Shown here: positions 44,796 through 53,063 of the stretch, one piece after another
Layout: each line of letters opens with the position of its first letter
Position numbering within the stretch: position 1 is the stretch's first letter
DNA from: Polycyclovorans sp964425915
GTDB taxonomy: Bacteria > Pseudomonadota > Gammaproteobacteria > Nevskiales > Nevskiaceae
Reading direction: 5' to 3'
DNA length: 64,000 nucleotides
Assembly: GCA_964425915.1 (NCBI GenBank)
Contig: CAYROO010000006.1
Coordinates: 62,001-126,000, forward strand
Program-made: the position numbers and the translations under genes
The notes under the pieces: generated by a model
What the model saw: the letters and a program-made list of their open reading frames with translations, nothing else
The model's database searches: none
What the model was told of the DNA's origin: nothing

Positions 44796-45179
44796 TCAGG
44801 CCGCCTTCTGTACCGGAATGGTGTTGGCGGTGCGCGCGACGCGGTTTTCGTCGGTGCAGTAGACCAGCCGCGGCTTGTACGCACGCGCTGCCGCATCATC
44901 CATGCTGGCGTAGGCCGCGATGATCACGCGATCACCGACACGCGCCTTGTGAGCGGCGGCGCCATTCACTGAAATCACGCCCGACCCTTCATCGGCACGA
45001 ATGGCATAGGTGGTGAAGCGTTCGCCATTGGTGATGTTGTAGATGTCGATCTGCTCGAACTCCAGAATCCCGGCGAGATCCAGCAACTTGCCGTCGATGG
45101 CACAGGAACCGTCGTAGTCGAGTTCGGCGTGGGTGACGCGGGCACGATGCAACTTGCACTTGAGCATGTTCAATTGCAT
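44796..45179 (-). CDS. panD: Aspartate 1-decarboxylase (proenzyme)
   Basis: 127 aa. MLKCKLHRARVTHAEL, then the self-cleavage site Gly24-Ser25 in DYDGSCAID, which yields the pyruvoyl cofactor; NITNGERFTTYAI and SVNGAAAHKA complete the fold. Makes beta-alanine for pantothenate. ATG at 45179 aligns with the E. coli start; the open frame upstream is from the leader repeats. Separated from panC by 203 bases that carry a promoter and a duplicated element. Confidence 0.95.
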   Translation of the reverse strand: MQLNMLKCKLHRARVTHAELDYDGSCAIDGKLLDLAGILEFEQIDIYNITNGERFTTYAIRADEGSGVISVNGAAAHKARVGDRVIIAAYASMDDAAARAYKPRLVYCTDENRVARTANTIPVQKAA

Positions 45180-45210
45180 TGCAGGAAACCTCGAGATGTC
45201 GGTGCGCAAG

Positions 45211-45236
45211 GGGTGGCCCACTAAGACATACACCCG
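45211..45236. repeat. 26-bp leader element, copy 1 (panD-proximal)
   Basis: One base different from the copy at 45260-45285, 49 bases away. On the minus strand it starts CGGGTGTATG and ends GGGCCACCC; GGGTG/CACCC can pair. It contains ATG TCT TAG, a start-stop mini-ORF. Confidence 0.8.
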
Positions 45237-45259
45237 GTCACGCGGCAGTTTTCGATGCT

Positions 45260-45285
45260 GGGTGGCCCACTAAGACATGCACCCG
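45260..45285. repeat. 26-bp leader element, copy 2
   Basis: Second copy of the element upstream of panD, with G for A at one position (CGGGTGCATG on the minus strand). Both lie downstream of the predicted panD promoter, so they would be in the leader RNA. A solo insertion-element end is an alternative. Confidence 0.8.
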
Positions 45286-45323
45286 TTTCCGTGACACTGA
45301 TCACGGCTCCGCAAGGGGAATGG

Positions 45324-45352
45324 AGTTTAGTCGATTCCGCCCCGCGCGCAAA
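45324..45352 (-). promoter_or_regulatory. Candidate panD promoter
   Basis: Minus strand: TTTGCG (45352-45347), 17 bases, TAAACT (45329-45324). Predicted start near 45317 gives a leader of about 138 bases containing both 26-bp repeats. Confidence 0.45.
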
Positions 45353-45382
45353 CCTTTCCTGACCGCCTGTTCAGGCCGTTGG

Positions 45383-46231
45383 TCACTCCAGATCCACCGC
45401 CAGATTGTCGATCAGCCGCGTGTCCCCCAGAAACGCGGCCACCAAGACCACCCATTGCGAGGTCAGCGCCCCTGGCTGAGACAGGTCTGGACAGCGGATG
45501 GCAACATACTGGGGGCGGAAGCCGGACTCGGTCAGGGTGCGGACGGCCTCCCGCTCCAGCACGATGTAATCGCGCCGCCCAGCCCGCAGTGCTTCGGCCA
45601 CGCTGTCCAGGGTTTGCTTGATCAGCGGCGCCCGTCGGCGCTGTACGGCGTCCAGGTACTGGTTACGCGAGGACAGCGCGAGTCCATCTTCGGCGCGGCA
45701 GGTGGGCACACCGACAATCGCGACTGGCATCTGCTGATCCGACACCATCTGGCGGATCACGGCCAGCTGCTGGTAATCCTTTTCGCCGAAGCAGGCCAGA
45801 TCAGGCATGACCTGGTGAAACAGCAGGCTGACCACCGTCGCCACGCCGTCGAAATGGCCCGGTCGGCAAGCCCCCTCCAGTGTCTCCGTGATGTCCGGCA
45901 CACAGATCTGGGTGACCGGTGCGGCGCCCCGCGGATACATTTCACTCAGCAGCGGGGCATACAGCAGATCGCAGGGCGCCGTCATCAGCGCTTCGGTATC
46001 CGACGCCAGTGTTCGCGGGTAGCGATCGAAATCCTCGCCCGGCCCGAACTGCAGGGGATTGACAAAGACACTGACGACCACCCGATCGGCGTGCGCACGT
46101 GCCGCACGAACCAGGCTCAGATGGCCTTCATGGAGATTGCCCATGGTGGGCACGAGGGCCACCCGCTCGCCGGCCTGGCGCCATCCCTGTATCCGCGCCC
46201 GCAGCGGCGCCACTGCATGGATGACCTCCAT
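45383..46231 (-). CDS. panC: Pantothenate synthetase
   Basis: 282 aa. PTMGNLHEGHLSLV (the HIGH-like ATP site), VSVFVNPLQFGPGEDFDRYPR, GHFDGVATVV and FGEKDYQQL are diagnostic. Joins pantoate and beta-alanine using ATP. Starts 5 bases after the panB stop. Confidence 0.96.
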   Translation of the reverse strand: MEVIHAVAPLRARIQGWRQAGERVALVPTMGNLHEGHLSLVRAARAHADRVVVSVFVNPLQFGPGEDFDRYPRTLASDTEALMTAPCDLLYAPLLSEMYPRGAAPVTQICVPDITETLEGACRPGHFDGVATVVSLLFHQVMPDLACFGEKDYQQLAVIRQMVSDQQMPVAIVGVPTCRAEDGLALSSRNQYLDAVQRRRAPLIKQTLDSVAEALRAGRRDYIVLEREAVRTLTESGFRPQYVAIRCPDLSQPGALTSQWVVLVAAFLGDTRLIDNLAVDLE

Positions 46232-46236
46232 GGCGG

Positions 46237-47055
46237 TCAGAAGCAGTGTTCGGGGGCGGGATAACGGCCATCCTTGACCTCTTCGACGTAGGCGCGAATC
46301 GCCGCCTCGATGTCGCGTCCGTCGGTCATGTAGGGCTTGGCAAAACGCGGGCGTCGCCCCAAGGTCACCATCGGCGAAATATTGAGCAGGTCGTGCAGCA
46401 CCAGAATCTGGCCGTGGACCCCGGCACCCGCACCGATTCCGATCACCGGCACCGTCGACGCCTCAGCAATGCGCGCGCCAAGCGCTGCGGGCACGCACTC
46501 CAGCAACAGCAGGTCGGCACCGGCCTCCACCAGCACGCGTGCGTCCTGCATCATCGCCTCGGCCTGGGCCTCATCGCGCCCCTGCACCTTGAACGTACCC
46601 ATCTTGTGGACAAACTGGGGCCGCAGACCAAGGTGCGCGCACACCGGCACCCCGCGCACCGCCAGATACTCGACGATTGAGGCCTGCTCCCGCCCCCCTT
46701 CCAGCTTCACCATCTTGGCGCCGCCTTCCTGCATCAGCTGGAGGCTGGCATCAAGGGCGCGTTCCAGGGTGGCGTAGGACAGAAACGGCAGGTCTGCCAC
46801 CAGGAACGCCCGCTTGAGATGGGGGGCCACACAGCGACTGTGATAGGCGATATCCGCGACCGTCACCGCCGTAGTGGTGGACTGACCGTGAAGCACCATG
46901 CCCAGCGAGTCACCGACCAACACCAGGTCGACCCCGGCGCGGTCCTCGACCAGGGCGAAGCTGGCGTCGTAGCAGGTCAGGCAGGCAATCCGCTCGCCCT
47001 GCTCCCGCATGCGGCGCAACTGGGCAACATTGACGGGCGTCGGGGCGTCGGTCAT
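46237..47055 (-). CDS. panB: 3-methyl-2-oxobutanoate hydroxymethyltransferase
   Basis: 272 aa TIM barrel. LTCYDASFALVEDRAGVDLVLVGDS, KLEGG, GHLGLRPQ-like AHLGLRPQFVHKMG and IGIGAG. First step to pantoate. Followed by panC in the same operon. Confidence 0.96.
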   Translation of the reverse strand: MTDAPTPVNVAQLRRMREQGERIACLTCYDASFALVEDRAGVDLVLVGDSLGMVLHGQSTTTAVTVADIAYHSRCVAPHLKRAFLVADLPFLSYATLERALDASLQLMQEGGAKMVKLEGGREQASIVEYLAVRGVPVCAHLGLRPQFVHKMGTFKVQGRDEAQAEAMMQDARVLVEAGADLLLLECVPAALGARIAEASTVPVIGIGAGAGVHGQILVLHDLLNISPMVTLGRRPRFAKPYMTDGRDIEAAIRAYVEEVKDGRYPAPEHCF

Positions 47056-47079
47056 GGCGTCTACTCTTGGGGCGGACCG

Positions 47080-47718
47080 CTATTGTGCCGGGTTTAACAG
47101 GGCGCTGACCGGCAACCGCGAGCGCGCCGGCGGTGATGCCAGCGCAGCCAGCAGCGCATCCAGATCGTCCGCCTGATGCGCCGGATCCATACGCGTAGTG
47201 TCCACCTCGATCACCGGCGCCGCGGCATAGTCGCGGAAGAAGCGGTCGTAATGCTCGATCAAACGCAGCAGGTAGTCGGGCGACAGGCTGCGCTCGTAGT
47301 CGCGATCGCGACGTGCGATGCGCCCCATCAACACCGGCACCGGCGCCTGCAACAGGATGACCCGGTCGGGCACCGGCAGCCCCCAGGCCAGTCGCGCGAA
47401 CACCTGCTCATACAGGGCGAAGTCAGCTCGGGTCAGCGTCAGCTCGGCGAACAGGCGGTCCTTGTCAAACAGGAAATCGGCGACACACCCCTGGGCGAAC
47501 AGACTGTGCTGGCGCAGCGCCTCCGCCTGGCCCGCGCGCTGCAACAGGAAACTCAACTGTGCCGAAAAGGCCGCCTGGGCGCCCTCCCGATAGAACCGCG
47601 GCAGGAAGGGATTATCCTGCGGTCGCTCCAGCAACAGATCTGCGCCCAGTCGGGCGGCGAGCACCGGCGCCAGGGTAGTCTTGCCAACGCCGATCGGGCC
47701 TTCGATGACGATATACAC
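47080..47718 (-). CDS. Deoxynucleoside kinase family protein
   Basis: 212 aa. P-loop GPIGVGKTT (7-15), LLERPQDNPFLPRFY (the ERP/E-R-S region), an R-x-R lid (ARRDRDYER) and DTTRMDP. Such dNK-type kinases are common between folK and panB in gammaproteobacteria. It would phosphorylate a deoxynucleoside; specificity cannot be read here. Two bases from the folK stop. Confidence 0.85.
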   Translation of the reverse strand: MYIVIEGPIGVGKTTLAPVLAARLGADLLLERPQDNPFLPRFYREGAQAAFSAQLSFLLQRAGQAEALRQHSLFAQGCVADFLFDKDRLFAELTLTRADFALYEQVFARLAWGLPVPDRVILLQAPVPVLMGRIARRDRDYERSLSPDYLLRLIEHYDRFFRDYAAAPVIEVDTTRMDPAHQADDLDALLAALASPPARSRLPVSALLNPAQ

Positions 47719-47719
47719 C

Positions 47720-48214
47720 TCAGGCCTCCCAACGCGGCAGCCCGTGCGGCGCCAGTTGCCGGGCGCGCGCGGCGATCAAGCCGATGCCGGGCACCGACAG
47801 GGTGGGTGCCAGTGCCGCCCAGGGCACCATGACAAAGCTGCGGTTGCCAGCCTCCGGATGGGGCAGCTGCAGGCTGGGCAGTCGGCGGCGCTCGCCCTCC
47901 ACGTGCAGCAGGTCCAGGTCGATGATGCGGGGCCCCCAGCGATCGCCACCGCGCACCCGACCGGCCGATCGCTCCAGCGCCAGCAGCGCCGTCATCAGCG
48001 CCTCGGGGCTGAGGCCGGTGGCCACCGATGCCACCGCATTGCAGTAGTCAGGTTGGCCGGGCGGCCCCAACGGCGGTGTGCGATAGCGGTCGGAGGCCGC
48101 CAGCAGATGGGTCTCGGGCAGCGCGGCGATGGCGTCCAGCGCGGCCTGCAACTGAGCTGCCGGGTCCCCCAGGTTCGCGCCCAGCCCGATCCAGGCCGTT
48201 CGCTGTGCTGCCAC
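47720..48214 (-). CDS. folK: 2-amino-4-hydroxy-6-hydroxymethyldihydropteridine pyrophosphokinase
   Basis: 164 aa. IGLGANLGDPAAQLQAAL at the start, YRTPPLGPPGQPDYCNAVA, and the signature RWGPRIIDLDLL. Transfers pyrophosphate in folate synthesis. Lies between pcnB and the kinase gene, the usual order. Confidence 0.95.
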   Translation of the reverse strand: MAAQRTAWIGLGANLGDPAAQLQAALDAIAALPETHLLAASDRYRTPPLGPPGQPDYCNAVASVATGLSPEALMTALLALERSAGRVRGGDRWGPRIIDLDLLHVEGERRRLPSLQLPHPEAGNRSFVMVPWAALAPTLSVPGIGLIAARARQLAPHGLPRWEA

Positions 48215-48220
48215 CCGCGA

Positions 48221-49570
48221 CTACTCCGTCCCAGCCGGCGCGCCACGCCGGTTACGGCCGCCCCGGCGCCGCCGTCGGCGGCGCGTCGCGGCTTCGGCCG
48301 TGTGCTCTTCAGCGCTGTCGTCGGACTCAGACTCGGGCAGGTTGACCTGCGCCTCGGTCCACCACCGCCCGAGCGCAGGGTCGACTTCGCCGACCTCGCC
48401 ACGCAACAACAGAAAATCGTACGCCGCGCGGAAGCGTGGGTGCGTCATCAGCCGGCGTGCACGCCCGGGAGACTGCTGATCAAAGCGCGTCTGCAGCGAC
48501 CAGATTTCCCGCATCGGCAGCGAAAAGCGCTTGGGAATGGCGATGTGTGCCTGCGCGCGTGCCAGCACCTCGTCAGCGGCCTGCTGCATGGCCATGGGCG
48601 GCGACATGCCCTCGCGCCGCATCAGGGCCTCGAAGCGCGCCCGCACCGGCGGCCACAGCAGGGCGCCGTAGAGAAAGGCGGGCGACACCGGCAGCTGCTG
48701 CTCCAGGCGCTCTGCCGTATTGGCCAGCGCCAGCGACACAAAGTCATCCGCGTGATCGTCGCTGTCGCACAGGCGGTCGGTCTCCGGGAACAACTGCCCG
48801 AACAGTCCGAACGCGGATAGGCTTTCGTAGTTTTCCACTGCCTCGCGCGACTGCAGCAGCTTGATCACCTCGTCGAACAGGCGCGCCGGCGGGATCTCGC
48901 CCAGCAGGTGGGCCAACCGGGGAATCGGCTCGGCGCTGGCAGCCTCAATCTCGAAGCCCAGCTTGTTGGCGATCCGCACCGCGCGCAGCATGCGCACGGG
49001 ATCTTCGCGATAGCGGTCCTCGGGCCGCCCGATCAGGCGGATCAGACGCCGCTGCAAGTCATCGAGCCCGCCGCAGAAGTCGACGATGCTGTAATCGCGG
49101 ATGTCGTAATAGAGGGCATTGATGGTGAAGTCGCGACGAAAAGCGTCGGTCTCCAGCGTGCCGTATTCGTTGTCCGAGAGGATGCGCCCGGTCTCGTCGC
49201 GCTCGTGACTGTCGCTGATGGCGCCGCGGAAGGTGGTGGTCTCAATCACCTCATCGCCAAAGCGGACATGACAGATCACGAAGCGCCTGCCGATCAGCCG
49301 GCAGGAACGGAACAGCGGCTTCACCTGCTCCGGATGCGCATTGGTGGCAACGTCGAAATCTTTCGGGGTGATGCCCGCGAGGATGTCACGGACGCCGCCG
49401 CCGACCATATAGGCCTCGTATCCAGCATCCTTGAGCGTGTACAGGGTGCGCAGCGCAGCGGGCGACAAGAGCGAGCGCGAGATCGGATGCTCGGCGCGCG
49501 GAATACGCTTGGGTTCGATGACGAAGACCTCGAATGGCGTCCGGGGCGAGAAGGAAAAACGCCTGGACAT
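48221..49570 (-). CDS. pcnB: Poly(A) polymerase I
   Basis: 449 aa. Nucleotidyltransferase head with GGGVRDILAG and catalytic aspartates in KDFDVATNA, RNA-binding neck, and a basic arginine-rich tail (TRRRRRRRGGRNRRG) typical of PcnB and not CCA-adding enzymes. Polyadenylates RNA for decay. ATG at 49570; folK follows 6 bases after its stop. Confidence 0.94.
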   Translation of the reverse strand: MSRRFSFSPRTPFEVFVIEPKRIPRAEHPISRSLLSPAALRTLYTLKDAGYEAYMVGGGVRDILAGITPKDFDVATNAHPEQVKPLFRSCRLIGRRFVICHVRFGDEVIETTTFRGAISDSHERDETGRILSDNEYGTLETDAFRRDFTINALYYDIRDYSIVDFCGGLDDLQRRLIRLIGRPEDRYREDPVRMLRAVRIANKLGFEIEAASAEPIPRLAHLLGEIPPARLFDEVIKLLQSREAVENYESLSAFGLFGQLFPETDRLCDSDDHADDFVSLALANTAERLEQQLPVSPAFLYGALLWPPVRARFEALMRREGMSPPMAMQQAADEVLARAQAHIAIPKRFSLPMREIWSLQTRFDQQSPGRARRLMTHPRFRAAYDFLLLRGEVGEVDPALGRWWTEAQVNLPESESDDSAEEHTAEAATRRRRRRRGGRNRRGAPAGTE

Positions 49571-49643
49571 GGTCCCGGCGTCGTCGAATGCCTATATTAC
49601 GCGGCCCCGACGCCCTACGCACGCTGTCCCGTGCCGCCCGATC

Positions 49644-50339
49644 ATGCGCATGCCCCAACCCGAACGCCTGTCCCCGCGCGACCTGCTCCGCGAATGGCGC
49701 GTACTGCGCGACCTGCTGGCGCTGGCGACGCAGCGCACGGTTGACCTGCCGCGCGGAGAAGGTGCGCCGGTCCTGGTGATCCCCGGCTTTGGCGCCAGTG
49801 ATGGCGCCACCGCGGTATTGCGTCGCCGCCTGACAGCGCTCGGCCATGAGGTCCACGGCTGGGGCCTGGGTCGCAACCGCGGCCAGGTCGAAGCGGATGT
49901 GCAGCAGTTACTGCCAGCCATCGACCGTCTTCACACGGATCGCGGCCGTCGGGTCAGCCTGGTCGGCTGGAGCCTCGGTGGCGTGATTGCCCGCGAGCTG
50001 GCGCGCGCACGGCCGCAGACCGTGGCGCGGGTCATCACCCTGGGGTCGCCGCTGGTGGGCGGCCCGAAATACACCTTCACCGCCGGCTGGTATGCACGCC
50101 AGGGGATGGACCTGGATCGGATTGAACGCCGCATCGCCGACCGCGAAGCCGCCACGCCCCTGCCCTGCCCGCTGCTGTCGCTCTATACGCGCCACGACGG
50201 CATGGTGCATTTCGGTGCCAGTTTCGACCCCTGGCACCCCGAAGTTCGGCATCAGGAAGTGGACAGCTCGCACCTCGGGATGTGCCTGGCCCCGGCGGTG
50301 CTGCGCGCCATCGCGGTCGAACTGGCAGCAAGCCCATGA
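49644..50339 (+). CDS. Alpha/beta-hydrolase (esterase/lipase-like)
   Basis: 231 aa. VLVIPGFGASDGATAVLRRR (oxyanion region), nucleophile elbow GWSLGG, then an aspartate in YTRHDGMVHF and histidine in SSHLGM complete the triad. No signal peptide. ATG at 49644 or 49650 both possible; neither has a strong ribosome site. Coupled to an RDD gene by a four-base overlap; divergent from pcnB. Substrate unknown. Confidence 0.75.
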   Translation: MRMPQPERLSPRDLLREWRVLRDLLALATQRTVDLPRGEGAPVLVIPGFGASDGATAVLRRRLTALGHEVHGWGLGRNRGQVEADVQQLLPAIDRLHTDRGRRVSLVGWSLGGVIARELARARPQTVARVITLGSPLVGGPKYTFTAGWYARQGMDLDRIERRIADREAATPLPCPLLSLYTRHDGMVHFGASFDPWHPEVRHQEVDSSHLGMCLAPAVLRAIAVELAASP

Positions 50340-50743
50340 TGCCGGCCCCACTGTGGCGGCGACTCGCCGCCACCGTCTATGACGGATTGCTGCTGGTGGC
50401 CCTGTGGATGTCGGCGGTGCTGGCCGAGGTCCTGGTCACCGATGCACTGGGGATCAGCCGCAGCCCAGAAATGACCCGCCTGATTCTCGCCTCACTCGGC
50501 TTCGGTTTCTTCGGCTGGTTCTGGACCCATGGCGGGCAGACGCTGGGTGGCCGCGCCTGGCGACTGCAGGTGCAACGTCAAGACGGGTTGCCACTGCGGT
50601 GGCCGGAGGCGATGCTACGTTTCGTCGGCGGTGTCACCTGGCTACCCCTGGGCATGGTGTTCGCTGCCGTGCACCCGGAGCGGCGCGCATTGCATGACGT
50701 ATTGGCCGGGACGCGTGTCGTGCTGCTCGACCGCAGCCCCTGA
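50336..50743 (+). CDS. RDD-family membrane protein
   Basis: 135 aa. RLAATVYDGLLLVALWMSAVLAEV with the R-x-x-A-x3-D RDD signature, two to three hydrophobic helices (about 18-38, 48-68, 95-115), and GGQTLGGRAWRLQV. Small inner membrane protein of unknown role. ATG at 50336 overlaps the hydrolase stop. Confidence 0.85.
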   Translation: MMPAPLWRRLAATVYDGLLLVALWMSAVLAEVLVTDALGISRSPEMTRLILASLGFGFFGWFWTHGGQTLGGRAWRLQVQRQDGLPLRWPEAMLRFVGGVTWLPLGMVFAAVHPERRALHDVLAGTRVVLLDRSP

Positions 50744-50750
50744 GCACCCT

Positions 50751-51818
50751 TCAGCGCGCGCCCTGCAGTCGCCAGAGCCCGATCGCCGTGAGCACCGCGC
50801 TGGGGCCTCCGGCGCCCAGTACCGCCGGCCAGCCATAGAGCTGGCCGAGACTGCCGCTGACCTCGTTGGTGACGAAGAATCCGACCCCGATCAGCACCCC
50901 AAAAAACAGTCGCTGCCCCATGCCGCTGTCGCGCAGCGAGCCGAACACGAAGGGCACCGCAAACAAGGTCATCGCCAGTACCGTGAAGGGCGCCATCAGC
51001 TTGCGCCACAGCGCGCGCTCGGCTTCGGCCGCATCCAGCGCATTGCGCTCCAGGTAGTCCACCAGGCGCAACAGGCCGACAATCGACGCGCTCTCCGCCT
51101 CCAGCACCAGCAGGCGCAACACTTCCGGGGACAGCTCGCCGTCCCAATCCTGGGCGACTGCCTGTAATCGGGCCACCTGATCAGCGTCGAAGCGGGATGC
51201 CATCACGCCATCGAGACGCCAGCGATCACCGCCCACCTGCACCATGTCCTCGACCCGGGCCCACTGCGACAGCCCGCCAGCGCCGTCGAGACGAAATAGG
51301 TCAACCTGTTGCAAGTGATCCGGGCTGACCACCCGCCGCACGTGCAGTACATCATCACCGGCACGCAACCACACTGGCTTGAGCACTTGGCCAGCGTCGA
51401 CGCCAGAGCGCGCCACGGTCCGCAAGCGTTCCGCCTGGGTCTGACCCCAGGGCGCCAGCCAATCCCCCATCGCCAGCGTGAAGACCGCCATCAACAGACC
51501 CGCCACCAGCGCCGAGCCGCCCAGCCGCAGGCTCGAAACACCGGCTGCCCGCAGCGCCGTCAGTTCGCCCTGGGAGGCCAGGGTGCCGAGCCCGGCCAGC
51601 GTTCCCAGCAGGGCAATGACTGGCAACAGGGTGTACATCGCCGCCGGCATCATCAGCACGGTGTACTGCGCCAAGGCCCAAAGGGTGAATTGACCCTCGC
51701 CGGTATCGTCCACTTCGGAGACAAAGCTGATAAAGCTGAACAGGGCGATCAGTACCAGCGCCACGATGGCGCTCATGGTCAGCACGTGCTGGGCGATGTG
51801 GCGGTCGAAACGTTTCAT
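50751..51818 (-). CDS. lptG: LPS export ABC permease LptG
   Basis: 355 aa YjgP/YjgQ-family permease: N-terminal TM helices (about 15-120; SQGELTALRAAGVS is the coupling motif), a periplasmic beta-jellyroll (about 140-265), and three C-terminal TMs. With LptF and LptB it drives lipopolysaccharide to the outer membrane. ATG at 51818 overlaps the lptF stop by four bases. Confidence 0.93.
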   Translation of the reverse strand: MKRFDRHIAQHVLTMSAIVALVLIALFSFISFVSEVDDTGEGQFTLWALAQYTVLMMPAAMYTLLPVIALLGTLAGLGTLASQGELTALRAAGVSSLRLGGSALVAGLLMAVFTLAMGDWLAPWGQTQAERLRTVARSGVDAGQVLKPVWLRAGDDVLHVRRVVSPDHLQQVDLFRLDGAGGLSQWARVEDMVQVGGDRWRLDGVMASRFDADQVARLQAVAQDWDGELSPEVLRLLVLEAESASIVGLLRLVDYLERNALDAAEAERALWRKLMAPFTVLAMTLFAVPFVFGSLRDSGMGQRLFFGVLIGVGFFVTNEVSGSLGQLYGWPAVLGAGGPSAVLTAIGLWRLQGAR

Positions 51819-52891
51819 CGCAGACGCCCGGCCTGCCGCAGGATCAGGAACGCGGCCAGCGCAGCGAACAGCCCATGCACCCACCAGATCCCCAGCAGCG
51901 GCGACACCGCACCCTTGGCGATCCACACCTGCCCGAGGGTGATCATCTGGCTGTACACCAGATACAGCACCACCCCCACTACCAGACGCCCGTAGCGGCC
52001 GCTGCGTGGCGGAACATGCGACAGCGGCACCGCCAGCATCACCAGGATCAGCACCGACACCGGCACTGCCAGCCGAAAACTCAGCTCCGCCAGATCCTCG
52101 TTACCACGGGCCTCCCACAGCGCCGCGCTGGATGCCAGCTTGCGCTTGCTGCTGAGCTCGGAAAACTGGGGTGGTGCGATGCGTGTGGTCAACCGGTCGA
52201 AGCCGATGATCTCGAAGCGGCCGCTGCCCGGGGTTCCCACATAGCGATGTCCTTCTGCCAGGCTGAGCACGCGCTCGCCGGTCACCGGGTCGGCATCGCT
52301 GCGTCCGCGCTCCGCCACCAGCACGCTCTCGCCGCCATCGGCATCCACCTGCATCCCAAAGAACTGCTCGATGTCATGCCCGTCATCGCTGAGGCGGCCC
52401 GTATAGAGCACCGCGTCGGCGCCCGGCAGGGACTTGAAGCGTCCCGCCTCGAAGGGGTTGTAGCGATTCGCACGCGCGGCGTCCGCCACCAGCGCGTCGG
52501 CAGTCCGTCCCGCCCAGGGCCCTAGCTCGAAGGCGAGCAGGGCCGTGAGCAGTGACACACCCGCCGCCAGCCACAGGCACGGCCGGTACAGCACCGAAAG
52601 TGGCGCACCACAGGCCAGCAGCGCCGTGACTTCCTGGTCACGGTAGAGCCGGCCGAGCGCCATCATCACCGCCAACAGCAGGGAAATGGGCGTCAGGATG
52701 ATCAGATACTGGAGGCTCGACAGGCCGGCCACCTGGAACAGCAGCTCTTCCGGCAGGCGCCCTTGAGCGGCCTGGCCCAGAAACCGGGCAAAGCGGGTGG
52801 CCAGCATGATCGCCAGCAACACCACCGTCACCCCCAGCCAGCTGAGGGCGGTTTCGCGGAACAGGTAGCGTTCGAGGCGGACGGCGCGCAT
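51815..52891 (-). CDS. lptF: LPS export ABC permease LptF
   Basis: 358 aa, same fold as LptG: YLFRETALSWLGV at the start, the RDQEVTALLACGAP coupling helix, periplasmic domain (about 130-265) and C-terminal TMs starting AVPVSVLILVMLAVPLSHV. Divergent from pepA, as is usual in gammaproteobacteria. Confidence 0.94.
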   Translation of the reverse strand: MRAVRLERYLFRETALSWLGVTVVLLAIMLATRFARFLGQAAQGRLPEELLFQVAGLSSLQYLIILTPISLLLAVMMALGRLYRDQEVTALLACGAPLSVLYRPCLWLAAGVSLLTALLAFELGPWAGRTADALVADAARANRYNPFEAGRFKSLPGADAVLYTGRLSDDGHDIEQFFGMQVDADGGESVLVAERGRSDADPVTGERVLSLAEGHRYVGTPGSGRFEIIGFDRLTTRIAPPQFSELSSKRKLASSAALWEARGNEDLAELSFRLAVPVSVLILVMLAVPLSHVPPRSGRYGRLVVGVVLYLVYSQMITLGQVWIAKGAVSPLLGIWWVHGLFAALAAFLILRQAGRLR

Positions 52892-52932
52892 CCCGGCATT
52901 ATGACGCCCCGCCGGACAGACAGTCGGTCGCC

Positions 52933-52962
52933 TTGGTCATCCGTGGGCGTCAGGACTACACT
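52933..52962 (+). promoter_or_regulatory. Promoter of pepA
   Basis: TTGGTC (52933-52938), 18 bases, TACACT (52957-52962), about 100 bases ahead of the pepA ATG. Confidence 0.55.
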
Positions 52963-53063
52963 TGCGACTGGGCCTTCCGGGCCCCTTCCATCCACGTTCC
53001 GGCGCATCGGCGCTGGCGGCCGACCTTCTGGCCGTTGGCAGCGCGCCCTATTTCGAGGCATCC

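Noticed and set aside
45211..45285. Two 26-bp copies considered as a minimal CRISPR array
   Set aside because: Only two copies, a 23-base gap, no cas genes or leader; better seen as a duplicated leader element or transposon-end remnant.
49593..49598. TATATT between pcnB and the hydrolase gene as a promoter
   Set aside because: No acceptable -35 hexamer at 16-18 bases on the plus strand.
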